Shown here piece after piece: positions 1 through 8,854 of a DNA stretch of 64,000 nt. This DNA is from Streptomyces leeuwenhoekii (GTDB taxonomy: Bacteria; Actinomycetota; Actinomycetes; Streptomycetales; Streptomycetaceae). Under the pieces are notes generated by a model. That model did not search any database and was not told the origin of the DNA. It saw only the letters and a program-made list of their open reading frames with translations. Where the stretch lies: NCBI RefSeq assembly GCF_001013905.1, contig NZ_LN831790.1, positions 6,400,001 through 6,464,000 of the forward strand, in the 5' to 3' direction. The stretch's first letter is position 1; every line of letters begins with the position of its first letter. Position numbers and translations under genes: made by a program.

Positions 1-1167
1 GACACCATCGAGACGCAGGGCGAGCGCGAGGTCATCTTCCACCTCAAGACCGCCGACGCCACCTTTCCGTTCAAGCTGTCCACCCCGGTGGCGGGCATCG
101 TCGACCCCGACGACTACGCCAAGGACAAGCTGCGCGAGGGCTTCGAGGTGGACGGCTCGGGCCCGTACACCGTGCAGACCGAAGTCGAGGGCGACGAACT
201 GGTCAAGGCCGTGTTCACCAAGAACCCCGGCTACAAGGGAACCTTGACGGTGAACAACGACAAGGTGGAGTTGGTGTCGTTCGAGGACGCCGACGCCATG
301 GGCACCGCGCTGAAGCAGGGCGACATCGACCTGATGACCCGTGCCATGACGCCGGAGCAGGTCAGGGAGCTGTCGAACGCCTCCGACGACACCGTCGACC
401 TGGTGGAGATGCCCGGCCTGGAGATCCGCTACCTGGCCTTCAACACCAACGCGCCGGAGGTCGAGGACAAGGCCGTCCGCCAGGCCATGGCCCAGGTCAT
501 CAACCGCAGCGAACTGATCTCCCGGGTCTACGGCTCCCAGGCCGAGCCGCTGTACTCCCTGGTGCCGGCCACGATCACCGGCCACTCCAACTCGTTCTTC
601 AACACGTACGGCGACCCGAGCGCGGACAAGGCCAGGTCCCTGCTGGAGCGGGCCGACGTCAGCATCCCGGTGAAGCTGACGCTGCACTACACCACCGACC
701 ACTACGGCTCGGCCACCGAGCTGGAGTTCGAGGAACTGAAGCGGCAGCTCAACGACAGCGGCCTGTTCGACGTCAGCATCGAGGGCACCCCCTGGAAGAC
801 CTTCCGCCCCGCCGAGCAGAAGGGCGAGTACGCGGTCTACGGCATGGGCTGGTTCCCCGACTTCCCCGACGCCGACAACTTCCTCGCCCCGTTCCTCGAC
901 GCCGACAACTTCCTCAGCTCGCCGTACGTCAACAGCGAGATCCGCAACACCCTGATCCCGGAGTCCCGGCGCGAGGCCGACCGGCTGTCCGCCGCGGAGA
1001 GCGTGACGAAGATGCAGGACATCGTCGCCGACGACGTACCGGTGCTGCCGCTGTGGCAGGGCAAGCAGTACGTCGCCGCGCGGGACGACATCACGGGTAC
1101 CGCCTACGCACTGAACTCCACCTCCACCCTTCAGCTGTGGGAGCTCGGCCGCGGAGTGAGCGGCTGA
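1..1167 (+). CDS. Peptide/oligopeptide ABC transporter substrate-binding protein, family 5 (5'-truncated)
   Basis: The reading frame is open from the first base, so the N-terminus, with any lipoprotein signal, lies outside the window. The visible 388 residues are the C-terminal part of a family-5 extracellular solute-binding protein, which captures peptides or other solutes for an ABC importer. The segment VIFHLKTADATFPFKL near the left edge and the late motif VPVLPLWQGKQYV match the next gene almost position by position, so the two are paralogues. The gene ends 70 bases before that neighbour, and co-transcription is likely. No permease or ATPase gene follows, so the transport partners must lie to the left or elsewhere. 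The family is clear but the ligand is not known. Confidence 0.9.
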   Translation, partial: DTIETQGEREVIFHLKTADATFPFKLSTPVAGIVDPDDYAKDKLREGFEVDGSGPYTVQTEVEGDELVKAVFTKNPGYKGTLTVNNDKVELVSFEDADAMGTALKQGDIDLMTRAMTPEQVRELSNASDDTVDLVEMPGLEIRYLAFNTNAPEVEDKAVRQAMAQVINRSELISRVYGSQAEPLYSLVPATITGHSNSFFNTYGDPSADKARSLLERADVSIPVKLTLHYTTDHYGSATELEFEELKRQLNDSGLFDVSIEGTPWKTFRPAEQKGEYAVYGMGWFPDFPDADNFLAPFLDADNFLSSPYVNSEIRNTLIPESRREADRLSAAESVTKMQDIVADDVPVLPLWQGKQYVAARDDITGTAYALNSTSTLQLWELGRGVSG

Positions 1168-1237
1168 CGCCTTCCCGCCGCCGGGGCCGTGGACGACGGC
1201 CCCGGCGACTCGACTCACCGACGACAAGGCACAGCAC

Positions 1238-2818
1238 GTGAACCTGCGCAACCACTGGCCGGTCCTGCCGATCGTGGCGGGGCTCGCCTCCGGCCTGCTG
1301 ACCGGCTGCGGTACGGAGAACGGCGACAGCGGGGCCGACGGCTCCTCGATCGTCGTCGGCATGTCCGACGACGTCCTGGCCACCGACCCCGCCTCCGGCT
1401 ACGACCCCGGCTCCTGGCTGCTGTTCAACAACGTCTTCCAGTCGCTGCTCAGCTTCCCCAAGGGAGGCACGCAGCCGGAACCGGAGGCCGCCGAGTCCTG
1501 TGCCTTCACCGACACACGGGCCCAGGTCTACCGGTGCACGCTCAAGGACGGGCTCAAGTTCAGCAACGGCGACCCGCTCACCTCGAAGGACGTGAAGTTC
1601 TCCTTCGACCGCGTGCTGAAGATCAAGGACGGCGCCGGTCCCGCCGTCATGTTCACCACGCTGGACAAGGTCGAGACGCCGGACGCCAGGACCGTCGTCT
1701 TCCACCTCAACACGCCGGACGCCACCTTCCCCAGCAAGATCGCCTCCGGTGCCGGTTCCATCGTCGACCACCGCCAGTACGACGCCGACGGACTGCGCAA
1801 GGACGGCAAGGCGGTCGGCTCCGGGCCGTACCAACTGGACTCCTTCGGTGAGGACCAGGCCGTCTTCTCGGTGAACAAGCACTACAAGGGCGGCGCCGAG
1901 GTCCAGAACACGGGCGTGACGCTCAAGTTCTTCCACGGCGACCAGAGCAAGCTGAAGCAGTCCCTCCTGGACGGCGACGTCGACGTCGCCTACCGCGGCC
2001 TGACCGCGAGCGACATCGCCGACCTCCAGAAGGCCGACGAGGGCTCCGGCGTCGAGATCGTCGAGGGCAGCAGTGCCGAAGTCCAGCACCTCGTCTTCAA
2101 CATGGACGACCCGGTGGCCGGCAAGTCCGGCGTCCGCAAGGCCATCGCCCACCTGCTGGACCGCGAGGCGCTCATCCAGGACGTCTACCAGGGCACGGCG
2201 ACCCCGCTGTACTCGATCATCCCGGCCGGCATCGCCGGCCACAACACGGCCTTCTTCGACACCTACGGCGCCCGCCCGTCCAAGGAGAAGGCCGCCGCCG
2301 CCCTGCGCGCCGACGGCATCACCGGCAAGGTCGAGCTCACCCTCTGGTCGACCCCGTCCCGCTACGGCCCGGCCACCGACCAGGAGCTGCAGGCGATCGC
2401 CGGCCAGCTCAACGCGAGCGGCCTGTTCGACGCCGAGATGAAGTCCGTGCCCTTCGAGCAGTACGAGAAGGACATAGCCGCCGGCAGGTACGGCGTGTAC
2501 GTGAAGGGCTGGATCCCCGACTACCCGGACCCCGACAACTTCACCGCCCCCTTCTTCGGCAAGGGCAACGTGCTGGGCAACAACTACGCCGACAGCGCGA
2601 TCACCGGCACCCTGCTGCCGCGCACCGCCGCCGAGAGCGACCGCTCCGCGACCGAGGAGGAGTTCGGCCGCCTCCAGGACATCGTCGCCGAGGACGTCCC
2701 CGTCCTCCCCGTCTGGCAGGCCAAGCAGTACGCGGTCGTCCGCGACCACGTCTACGGCCTGGAGTACTGCCTCGACGCCTCCACCGTCTTCCGGTTCTGG
2801 GAACTCAGCAAGGACTGA
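1238..2818 (+). CDS. Peptide/oligopeptide ABC transporter substrate-binding lipoprotein, family 5
   Basis: A complete family-5 solute-binding protein of 526 residues, started at GTG. The N-terminus is a lipoprotein signal: a short polar start, a hydrophobic stretch and the lipobox LLTGC, with the lipidated Cys near residue 24. The mature protein would sit on the outer face of the membrane. The body has the usual two-lobed layout, and the segment VVFHLNTPDATFPSKI marks the family. It is a tandem paralogue of the truncated gene to its left. A strong hairpin follows 15 bases after the stop codon. The length is normal for the family (500-550). Peptides are the commonest ligand, but family-5 proteins also bind nickel, haem or sugars, so the substrate is left open. 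Confidence 0.92.
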   Translation: MNLRNHWPVLPIVAGLASGLLTGCGTENGDSGADGSSIVVGMSDDVLATDPASGYDPGSWLLFNNVFQSLLSFPKGGTQPEPEAAESCAFTDTRAQVYRCTLKDGLKFSNGDPLTSKDVKFSFDRVLKIKDGAGPAVMFTTLDKVETPDARTVVFHLNTPDATFPSKIASGAGSIVDHRQYDADGLRKDGKAVGSGPYQLDSFGEDQAVFSVNKHYKGGAEVQNTGVTLKFFHGDQSKLKQSLLDGDVDVAYRGLTASDIADLQKADEGSGVEIVEGSSAEVQHLVFNMDDPVAGKSGVRKAIAHLLDREALIQDVYQGTATPLYSIIPAGIAGHNTAFFDTYGARPSKEKAAAALRADGITGKVELTLWSTPSRYGPATDQELQAIAGQLNASGLFDAEMKSVPFEQYEKDIAAGRYGVYVKGWIPDYPDPDNFTAPFFGKGNVLGNNYADSAITGTLLPRTAAESDRSATEEEFGRLQDIVAEDVPVLPVWQAKQYAVVRDHVYGLEYCLDASTVFRFWELSKD

Positions 2819-2832
2819 CGGCCCACCGCACG

Positions 2833-2871
2833 GCGAAGGGCGCCCCCTGTCGGCCAGGGGGCGCCCTTCGC
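2833..2871. terminator. Bidirectional hairpin terminator
   Basis: Seventeen-base perfect arms (2833-2849 and 2855-2871) enclose a 5-base loop. It lies between the convergent solute-binding protein and response regulator genes. There is no T-run, as is common for actinomycete terminators. Confidence 0.75.
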
Positions 2872-2899
2872 GCGTCGGTACGGAACCGGCGGCGCGGGC

Positions 2900-3571
2900 C
2901 TACTGCGCCCCGGGGCGCACCAGCCCGCTCTCGTACGCGTACACCGCGGCCTGCACGCGGTCGCGCAGCCCCAGCTTGGTCAGCACATGCCCCACATGCG
3001 TCTTCACGGTGGTCTCGCTGACGAAGAGATCGGCGGCGATCTCGGCGTTGGACAGACCGCGCGCCACCAGCTTCAGCACCTCAACCTCACGGTCGGTGAG
3101 CGTGTGCAGGGTGTCCGGCACCGGCTCGTCACCGGAGGGCAGATGCGTGGCGTACTTGTCGAGCAGCCGCCTGGTGATGCTCGGCGCGAGCATCGCCTCA
3201 CCGGCGGCCACCACGCGGATCGCCTGCACCAGTTCGGCCGCCGGGGCGTCCTTCAGCAGGAAGCCGCTGGCGCCGGCCCGCAGCGCCTCCACCACGTACT
3301 CGTCGAGGTCGAAGGTGGTCAGCACCAGCACCTTCGCCGGGCCGTCCCGCCCGGGGCCGGTGATCTGCCGGGTCGCCTCCACGCCGTCCATCCGCGGCAT
3401 GCGGATGTCCATCAGGACCACGTCGGGCTGGAGCGCCCGCACCTGGTCGAGAGCCTGGAGGCCGTCACCGGCCTCGCCGACGACCGCGATGTCCTGCTCC
3501 GCCTCCAGGATCATCCGGAAGCCCGTACGCAGCAGCGGCTGGTCGTCGACGAGTAGGACGCGGATGGCCAC
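2900..3571 (-). CDS. Two-component response regulator, NarL/FixJ (LuxR-HTH) family
   Basis: The protein has 223 residues: a receiver domain (about 1-120) and a LuxR-type DNA-binding domain (about 150-215). The predicted phospho-acceptor is Asp55 in VVLMDIRMP. The acidic pair near residues 9-10 (VDDQ) and the Lys in FLLKDAP complete the receiver active site. The HTH carries the classic TDREVEVL and ETTVKTHV segments. The GTG start at 3571 is chosen because AAGGAG lies just upstream and the protein then begins directly with the receiver (MAIRVLLVDD). A longer upstream frame would add non-homologous sequence. No sensor kinase is adjacent on the visible side, so within the window it is an orphan. 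Such regulators usually bind DNA as phosphorylated dimers. The target is unknown. Confidence 0.93.
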   Translation of the reverse strand: MAIRVLLVDDQPLLRTGFRMILEAEQDIAVVGEAGDGLQALDQVRALQPDVVLMDIRMPRMDGVEATRQITGPGRDGPAKVLVLTTFDLDEYVVEALRAGASGFLLKDAPAAELVQAIRVVAAGEAMLAPSITRRLLDKYATHLPSGDEPVPDTLHTLTDREVEVLKLVARGLSNAEIAADLFVSETTVKTHVGHVLTKLGLRDRVQAAVYAYESGLVRPGAQ

Positions 3572-3660
3572 GTAAGTCTCCTTCGCTAGTCCGGCCCCAT
3601 TCTGCCCTGCGGGCGCGGGCCGTCCCGCCGCCGGGGCGCCCGCCGGCCGGTGCGTCCGGC

Positions 3661-4632
3661 TCAGCCGTCCGCACCGGCGGCGGCCGGGCGCACGGGCAGC
3701 GGATAGGGCGGGGGAGTACCGCCGAACTCCGGGCAGTGCGCCTGGTGGTCGCACCAGCCGCAGAGCTTGGTGGGCCGCGGCCGCCAGTCGCCGGTCTCGG
3801 TCGCCAGCCGGATCGCCTCCCACAGGGCCAGCAGCTTGCGCTCGACCCGCTCCAGGTCGGCGAGGACCGGGTCGTACGTCAGCACGTCACCGCTGCCGAG
3901 GTAGACGAGCTGGAGCCGGCGCGGGACGACCTTCTTCAGCCGCCACACCACCAGGGCGTAGAACTTCATCTGGAACAGCGCGCCCTCCGCGTACTGCGGC
4001 CGGGGCGCCTTGCCCGTCTTGTAGTCGACGATCCGCACCTCACCCGTGGGCGCCACGTCGACCCGGTCGATGATGCCGCGCAGCCGCAGCCCCGACTCCA
4101 GCTCCGCCTCGACGAACAGCTCCCGCTCGGCCGGCTCCAGGCGGCTCGGGTCCTCCAGGCTGAACCAGCGCTCGACCAGCCGCTCCGCCTCGGCCAGCCA
4201 GCGCGCCAGCCGCTCGCCGTCCGGGTCGTCCGCGAACAGCTCCACGACCTCCGGGCGGCTCTCGCGCAGCCGGTCCCACTGGGCCGGCACGAGCGCCTTC
4301 GCGCGCGGGGGCGTCCGCTCGGCCGCCGGGGCGTCGAAGAGCCGCTCCAGCACCGCGTGCACCAGCGTGCCCCGGGTCGCCGCCTCGCTCGGCTTCTCCG
4401 GCAGCCGGTCGATCACCCGGAACCGGTACAGCAGCGGGCACTGCATGAAGTCACCGGCGCGCGAGGGCGAGAGCGTCGCGGGCGGTATGGCGGCGGCGGG
4501 CTCCGGGGCGGCGGCCGTCGCCGTACCGCCCCCGTCCGCCTGCGCCTGAGCCGCCCCGGCCGCCGCGGAAGGCTCCACCCGCGGGGCGGGACCGGCGGCG
4601 GTCTCCACGACACCCTCGATGCTCGTCTCCAT
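3661..4632 (-). CDS. RecB-family PD-(D/E)XK nuclease with a predicted Fe-S cluster
   Basis: The protein has 323 residues. It carries the RecB/Cas4 nuclease motifs: an Asp in GIIDRVD, the DYKTG motif that supplies the catalytic Asp and Lys, and the following QMKFY (Q-x3-Y). Four cysteines are placed as in AddB/AdnA/Cas4 iron-sulphur nucleases: Cys65 (MQCPLLYRF) at the front and Cys291, Cys294 and Cys300 near the end (CGWCDHQAHC). I infer a [4Fe-4S] cluster that clamps the nuclease fold. The first 50 residues are Ala/Pro-rich and probably disordered. Start 4632 (ATG) is where the homologous part plus this short tail begins. There is no helicase domain, so it is a stand-alone nuclease, perhaps for DNA-end processing. 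It is transcribed away from the protease gene at 4805. Confidence 0.85.
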   Translation of the reverse strand: METSIEGVVETAAGPAPRVEPSAAAGAAQAQADGGGTATAAAPEPAAAIPPATLSPSRAGDFMQCPLLYRFRVIDRLPEKPSEAATRGTLVHAVLERLFDAPAAERTPPRAKALVPAQWDRLRESRPEVVELFADDPDGERLARWLAEAERLVERWFSLEDPSRLEPAERELFVEAELESGLRLRGIIDRVDVAPTGEVRIVDYKTGKAPRPQYAEGALFQMKFYALVVWRLKKVVPRRLQLVYLGSGDVLTYDPVLADLERVERKLLALWEAIRLATETGDWRPRPTKLCGWCDHQAHCPEFGGTPPPYPLPVRPAAAGADG

Positions 4633-4804
4633 GCCCACAGACCTTACGGCCCGGCACCGACAGCGCCCCAGCCGCGGCCGTGCGGCGTGCGCCGGGGGAG
4701 AAGCCAGGGGTGCCGGGGCGGAACGGGACGCGAGAGCCGCATACCATCGACACGAGACCCTCCCGCCCGCGAGGCGCGGGAGACGCTTCGAACGAGGGGA
4801 CACC

Positions 4805-6478
4805 GTGGACGTGAGCGGCGGGAGCGGGCAGCCGCGGTCCGGCAGCGAGGAACCGGCCGAGCACCACGCGGGTCGGGCGGCCCCGGCCGCGGACCCCGCA
4901 CGCCCCGGCCCGGCCCCGAGCGGCGACACCCACCCGGAACCCGCCCGCCGGGAGCCCGGCGGTCCGGCATCCGCCGGGTCCGCCCCGGAGGGCGCACCGG
5001 CCGGGGACGGCGTACCCGCCGGGGCCGAGGACCGGCGCGGCGAACCCTCCGGGAACGGCGAACCCCCCGGGACGAACCGGCCGGACCCGGCGGGCGGACT
5101 CCCCGGTGCCGACGCGCCCCCCGCCGGACACGGCCCCGGCGACCGGACGCCCGCCCCCTCCCCGCACGCCACGGCGGGCCCCGAGCGGGAGCGGGGCGAG
5201 AACACCGGGCGCGCAACGGAGGGAACGGACGGTACGGACGGCAGGCCCGGGCACGCTTCCGGCGGCGACACCACCCGCCCCGCCCCCGCGGTCGCTCCCG
5301 GGCCTCCGCCGCAGCGCCCCCCGGAGCCCGGCGGCGGGCTGCTGATGGGGCGGCCCTTCGGTGTCCCCGTCTACGTCGCCCCGAGCTGGTTCCTCGTCGC
5401 CGCCCTGATCACCTGGGTCTTCGGCGGCCAGCTCGACCGCGTCCTGCCCGAGCTCGGCGCCGCCCGCTATCTGGTGTCCCTGTTCTTCGCGGTCGCCTTC
5501 TACGCCTCCGTCCTCGTCCACGAGCTCGCCCACACCCTCGCCGCCCTCCGCTTCAAGCTCCCGGTGCGCCGCATCCAGCTCCAGTTCTTCGGCGGCGTCT
5601 CCGAGATCGAGAAGGAGGCCGAGACCCCCGGCCGCGAGTTCGTCCTGGCCTTCGTCGGGCCCCTGCTCTCCCTCGTCCTGGCCGGTGTGTTCTACCTGGC
5701 CCTGCAAACGGTGGAGCCGGGCACCGTCCCCGGCGTCCTGCTGGCCGGCCTGATGATCTCCAACCTCATCGTGGCCGCCTTCAACCTGCTGCCCGGCCTG
5801 CCCCTCGACGGCGGCCGGATGCTCCGCGCGGTCGTCTGGAAGATCACCGGCAAGCCGATGACGGGCACGGTCGCCGCCGCCTGGGTCGGCCGCGCGCTCG
5901 CCGTCAGCGTCCTGATCGGGCTGCCGCTGCTCACCCAGTCCGGAGCCCTCGGCTCCGACGCCGTGGACAACGTCGGCATGGACACCGTCATGGACGCCCT
6001 GCTCGCCGCCATCCTCGCCGCGATCATCTGGACCGGCGCCGGCAACAGCCTGCGCATGGCCCGCCTGCGCGAGCACCTGCCCGACCTGCGCGCCCGCACC
6101 CTGACCCGCCGCGCCGTCCCGGTCGAGAGCGACACCCCGCTCTCCGAGGCCCTGCGCCGCGCCAACGCCGCCGGGGCCCGCGCCCTGGTCGTCGTCGACG
6201 CCGAGGGCAGTCCCCTGTCGATCGTCCGCGAGGCCGCCATCGTCGGCGTCCCCGAGCACCGCCGCCCCTGGGTCGCGGTCAGCGGGCTCGCCCAGGACCT
6301 CACCGACGGCATGCGCGTCTCGGCCGAGCTGGCGGGCGAGGAGCTCCTGGACGTCCTGCGGGCCACCCCGGCGACCGAGTACCTCGTCGTGGAGGAGACC
6401 GGCGCGATCTACGGCGTGCTGTCCGCGGCCGACGTCGAGCGCGCCTTCGTCAAGGCCATGGCCCGCCCCTCCGCCTGA
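4805..6478 (+). CDS. Site-2-type zinc metalloprotease (M50 family) with C-terminal CBS domains
   Basis: A membrane protease of 557 residues. Residues 1 to about 175 are Pro/Gly/Glu-rich and likely disordered. A multi-pass membrane core follows (about 180-415). The zinc-binding HELAH motif lies at residues 239-243 inside a hydrophobic helix, and the second M50 motif, with Asp335, is in LPLDGGRM. Residues about 430-555 form a CBS pair, which often senses adenylates. The family cleaves membrane-embedded substrates such as anti-sigma factors, and the architecture resembles mycobacterial Rip3-type proteins. The GTG start at 4805 follows GAGGGGAC and leaves 172 bases to the divergent nuclease gene. 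The long disordered N-terminus is unusual, and its exact start is the least certain part. The substrate is unknown. Confidence 0.88.
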   Translation: MDVSGGSGQPRSGSEEPAEHHAGRAAPAADPARPGPAPSGDTHPEPARREPGGPASAGSAPEGAPAGDGVPAGAEDRRGEPSGNGEPPGTNRPDPAGGLPGADAPPAGHGPGDRTPAPSPHATAGPERERGENTGRATEGTDGTDGRPGHASGGDTTRPAPAVAPGPPPQRPPEPGGGLLMGRPFGVPVYVAPSWFLVAALITWVFGGQLDRVLPELGAARYLVSLFFAVAFYASVLVHELAHTLAALRFKLPVRRIQLQFFGGVSEIEKEAETPGREFVLAFVGPLLSLVLAGVFYLALQTVEPGTVPGVLLAGLMISNLIVAAFNLLPGLPLDGGRMLRAVVWKITGKPMTGTVAAAWVGRALAVSVLIGLPLLTQSGALGSDAVDNVGMDTVMDALLAAILAAIIWTGAGNSLRMARLREHLPDLRARTLTRRAVPVESDTPLSEALRRANAAGARALVVVDAEGSPLSIVREAAIVGVPEHRRPWVAVSGLAQDLTDGMRVSAELAGEELLDVLRATPATEYLVVEETGAIYGVLSAADVERAFVKAMARPSA

Positions 6479-6513
6479 GCCCGCCCGTGGTCGGCGGCCC
6501 GGCCAAAGGCCGG

Positions 6514-6528
6514 TAGGCTGGTCACATG
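6514..6528 (+). promoter_or_regulatory. -10 element placed for leaderless transcription of trmI
   Basis: TAGGCT (6514-6519) ends 6 bases before the ATG at 6526, and no Shine-Dalgarno sequence intervenes. This spacing puts the transcription start at or next to the A of the start codon. Inference from position and motif only. Confidence 0.5.
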
Positions 6529-7428
6529 TCCGAACCGACCGGTGCCGCCCGCCGTCGCGGGCCCTTCAAGGTCGGGGACCAGGTACAGCTGACCGACCCC
6601 AAGGGCCGCCACTACACGTTCACGCTCGAGGCCGGGAAGAACTTCCACACCCACAAGGGTTCCTTCCCGCACGACGAGCTGATCGGCGCTCCCGAGGGCA
6701 GCGTTGTCCGCACCACCGGGAACGTCGCCTATCTCGCGCTGCGCCCCCTGCTCCCCGACTACGTCCTGTCCATGCCCCGCGGGGCAGCCGTCGTCTACCC
6801 CAAGGACGCGGGGCAGATCCTCGCCTTCGCCGACATCTTCCCCGGCGCGCGCGTCGTGGAGGCCGGCGTCGGCTCCGGCTCGCTCAGCAGCTTCCTGCTG
6901 CGCGCCATCGGCGACCAGGGCATGCTGCACTCCTACGAGCGCCGCGCCGACTTCGCCGAGATCGCCCAGGCCAACGTGGAGCGGTACTTCGGCGGCCCGC
7001 ACCCGGCCTGGCAGCTCACCGTCGGCGACCTCCAGGACAACCTGTCCGACACCGACGTCGACCGCGTCATCCTCGACATGCTCGCCCCCTGGGAGTGCCT
7101 GGAGGCGGTCTCCAAGGCGCTCGTGCCCGGCGGCATCCTGTGCTGCTACGTCGCGACCACCACCCAGCTCGCGCGGACCGTGGAGTCCATCCGCGAGATC
7201 GGCTGCTTCAACGAGCCGACCGCCTGGGAGACCATGATCCGCAACTGGCACATCGAGGGCCTGGCCGTCCGCCCGGACCACCGGATGATCGGCCACACCG
7301 GCTTCCTGCTCACCGCCCGCCGCCTCGCCGACGGCGTCGAGCCGCCGATGCGCCGCCGCCGCCCCGCCAAGGGCGCCTACGGCGAGGACTACGCCGGCCC
7401 CAACGCGGACGGGGGCGCCGGCCGCTGA
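6526..7428 (+). CDS. trmI: tRNA (adenine-58-N1) methyltransferase TrmI
   Basis: The 300-residue protein has an N-terminal beta domain (about 10-75) and a Rossmann methyltransferase domain. The SAM-binding loop is VVEAGVGSGSLSSFLL (about residue 105) and the preceding PKDAGQIL segment is typical of TrmI. TrmI forms a tetramer that methylates A58 in the T-loop of tRNA and stabilises the molecule. In actinomycetes the gene is normally found close to the proteasome ATPase gene, as here. The C-terminal tail (about 265-300) is basic and Gly-rich. The gene seems to have its own leaderless promoter. The next gene starts 211 bases downstream. Confidence 0.93.
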   Translation: MSEPTGAARRRGPFKVGDQVQLTDPKGRHYTFTLEAGKNFHTHKGSFPHDELIGAPEGSVVRTTGNVAYLALRPLLPDYVLSMPRGAAVVYPKDAGQILAFADIFPGARVVEAGVGSGSLSSFLLRAIGDQGMLHSYERRADFAEIAQANVERYFGGPHPAWQLTVGDLQDNLSDTDVDRVILDMLAPWECLEAVSKALVPGGILCCYVATTTQLARTVESIREIGCFNEPTAWETMIRNWHIEGLAVRPDHRMIGHTGFLLTARRLADGVEPPMRRRRPAKGAYGEDYAGPNADGGAGR

Positions 7429-7639
7429 GCCGGCCCCGCCGCCGTTCAACGTACGGACGCCGTGGCCGAGTTCCCGCGAACAACCGGGAACTGGGCCACG
7501 GCGTCCTCGTGTTGCCCCGGGGAGCCGAACCGGCTGCGCCGAACCGGTACCGGTACCCACCCCGCCGTTCCGCCGCACTGTGACGTATGGCACGATGCTG
7601 GCCACCCCACCGGCACAGCCCTCACAGGAGACACTCCTC

Positions 7640-8221
7640 GTGCAGCACTCCGCCGTTCCGGACCTGGCGCACACGCATACCCGTCCCATCCACTGGATCG
7701 CCACCGCGACGGCTGTCGCCGGCGTCGTGGCCCTCTCCTCGCTCCTGCCGCCCGACGCCGCCACGGCGGCGCAGGCCGCCGCCGGCCCGAAGACGGGCGC
7801 CGCCCGGGCCGAGGCCGCGCCGCCCGACCCGGCGGCCGCCGCCTTCCCGCTGGAGTGCGGCCCGGTCGAGGCGGTGGTGCAGAAGAAGGCCACCGGCGAC
7901 CTCGACGGCGACGGCCGGCCCGAGACGGTCGCCGTCGTCCACTGCGACGCCCCCATGGGCACCCCGCCCGACGGCGTGTACGTCCTCACCCGCGACGCCG
8001 GCGGCGGCGAGCCCCGTGTGGTGGCCACGCTCGTCGACCCCCGCGAGCGCCGCACGGCCACCGGCATCGCGGTGCGTGACGGCGCCGTCCTCGCCACCCT
8101 GCTCGGCTACTCGTCGGCCGATGTGCCCAGTTGCTGCCCGGACGTGACGGACGAGGTGAAGTGGCGGTGGAAGAACGGCACGTTCGTGCGCTCGGATCCC
8201 TCTCAGGCCCGGGCGGTGTGA
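7640..8221 (+). CDS. Exported small protein with a DxDGDG calcium-loop-like motif
   Basis: I do not recognise a named family. The 193-residue protein starts at GTG, preceded by AGGAG. Residues about 18-42 form a hydrophobic segment (HWIATATAVAGVVALSSLL) ending in Ala-rich sequence, which reads as a signal peptide or membrane anchor. A mature domain of about 140 residues follows. It contains GDLDGDGRPETVAVVHC, an Asp/Gly loop like those of FG-GAP or dockerin-type calcium-binding repeats, and several cysteines (a CGP, a VHC and a CCP segment) that could form disulphides outside the cell. It faces the ferredoxin gene, with a hairpin between them. The function is unknown. Confidence 0.75.
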   Translation: MQHSAVPDLAHTHTRPIHWIATATAVAGVVALSSLLPPDAATAAQAAAGPKTGAARAEAAPPDPAAAAFPLECGPVEAVVQKKATGDLDGDGRPETVAVVHCDAPMGTPPDGVYVLTRDAGGGEPRVVATLVDPRERRTATGIAVRDGAVLATLLGYSSADVPSCCPDVTDEVKWRWKNGTFVRSDPSQARAV

Positions 8222-8225
8222 CGAG

Positions 8226-8249
8226 CGCCCCCGCGGGGATCCGGGGGCG
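8226..8249. terminator. Hairpin between convergent genes
   Basis: Eight-base arms (8226-8233 and 8242-8249) pair around an 8-base loop just after the exported-protein gene. It may serve the convergent ferredoxin gene as well. Confidence 0.45.
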
Positions 8250-8305
8250 GCATCGGGGTCACGGTGTGAGAAAACAGACAGTGATCGCCTTGTGTTCAGA
8301 CTCGG

Positions 8306-8611
8306 TCACTCTGCGTCGGGACCGAACAGCTCGACCTTGTCCGAAATCCGACGTACGTGAATGCATTCGCCCGGACACTCCTTGGCGGAGTCGACCACGT
8401 CCGTGAGAAGCGGCAACGGCACGGGCGTTGTCGCCCCCTTGTCCTGCAGCAGCTCGTCGTCGGCGCTCTTGACGTACGCCAGACCGTCGATATCCAGCTC
8501 GAACACCTCGGGCGCGTACTGGGCGCAGATGCCGTCGCCGGTACACAGGTCCTGGTCGATCCACACCTCCAGTGCCTCGCCGTCGACTCCGGCCTCCTGC
8601 TGCACGCTCAT
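8306..8611 (-). CDS. Small ferredoxin, [3Fe-4S]/[4Fe-4S] type
   Basis: A 101-residue electron carrier. The cluster ligands are visible as Cys23-x2-Asp-x2-Cys29 (CTGDGIC) and Cys79-Pro, with an extra Cys83 (CPGEC). The Asp between the first two cysteines is usual in actinobacterial [3Fe-4S] ferredoxins that feed P450s. The protein is longer than the minimal 65-residue type because of N-terminal and mid-loop extensions. It is transcribed divergently from arc, across 243 bases, and I recall this neighbourhood as conserved in streptomycetes. A link to the proteasome is not established. It could also supply a P450 elsewhere. A TAGGGTCT-like element on this strand (about 8680) may be its -10 region. 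Confidence 0.9.
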   Translation of the reverse strand: MSVQQEAGVDGEALEVWIDQDLCTGDGICAQYAPEVFELDIDGLAYVKSADDELLQDKGATTPVPLPLLTDVVDSAKECPGECIHVRRISDKVELFGPDAE

Positions 8612-8788
8612 CTCTCCTGCCGTTTCTGCGTCGAGCTGTACGGAATCCGGCCAGCTCTGACGGGTGTTGAACGCTTAGACCCTACCTCCGCCTGCTTTTC
8701 AATCGTGATCCGTGGGTATTCCCCTGGCGTGAGGGAGAGCGCAAGGGTGAAGATCGGACACACCCCGACCGTCTTTGTGATCTAGGGG

Positions 8789-8816
8789 TTTCAATCGACA
8801 CCCACCCAGGTAGGGT
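8789..8816 (+). promoter_or_regulatory. Candidate arc promoter
   Basis: TAGGGT (8811-8816), followed by CTGG, lies 38 bases before the start codon. A weak -35-like TTTCAA lies at 8789-8794 with a 16-base spacer. Motif-based inference. Confidence 0.35.
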
Positions 8817-8854
8817 CTGGAAGCGTCCAGCTCCCCTTGGAGGAGGTGAGGACC

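Noticed and set aside
3736..6516. A 926-residue plus-strand frame covering the nuclease and protease genes
   Set aside because: It is antisense to the nuclease gene and out of frame with the protease gene, and its composition is Arg/Pro/Gly shadow sequence.
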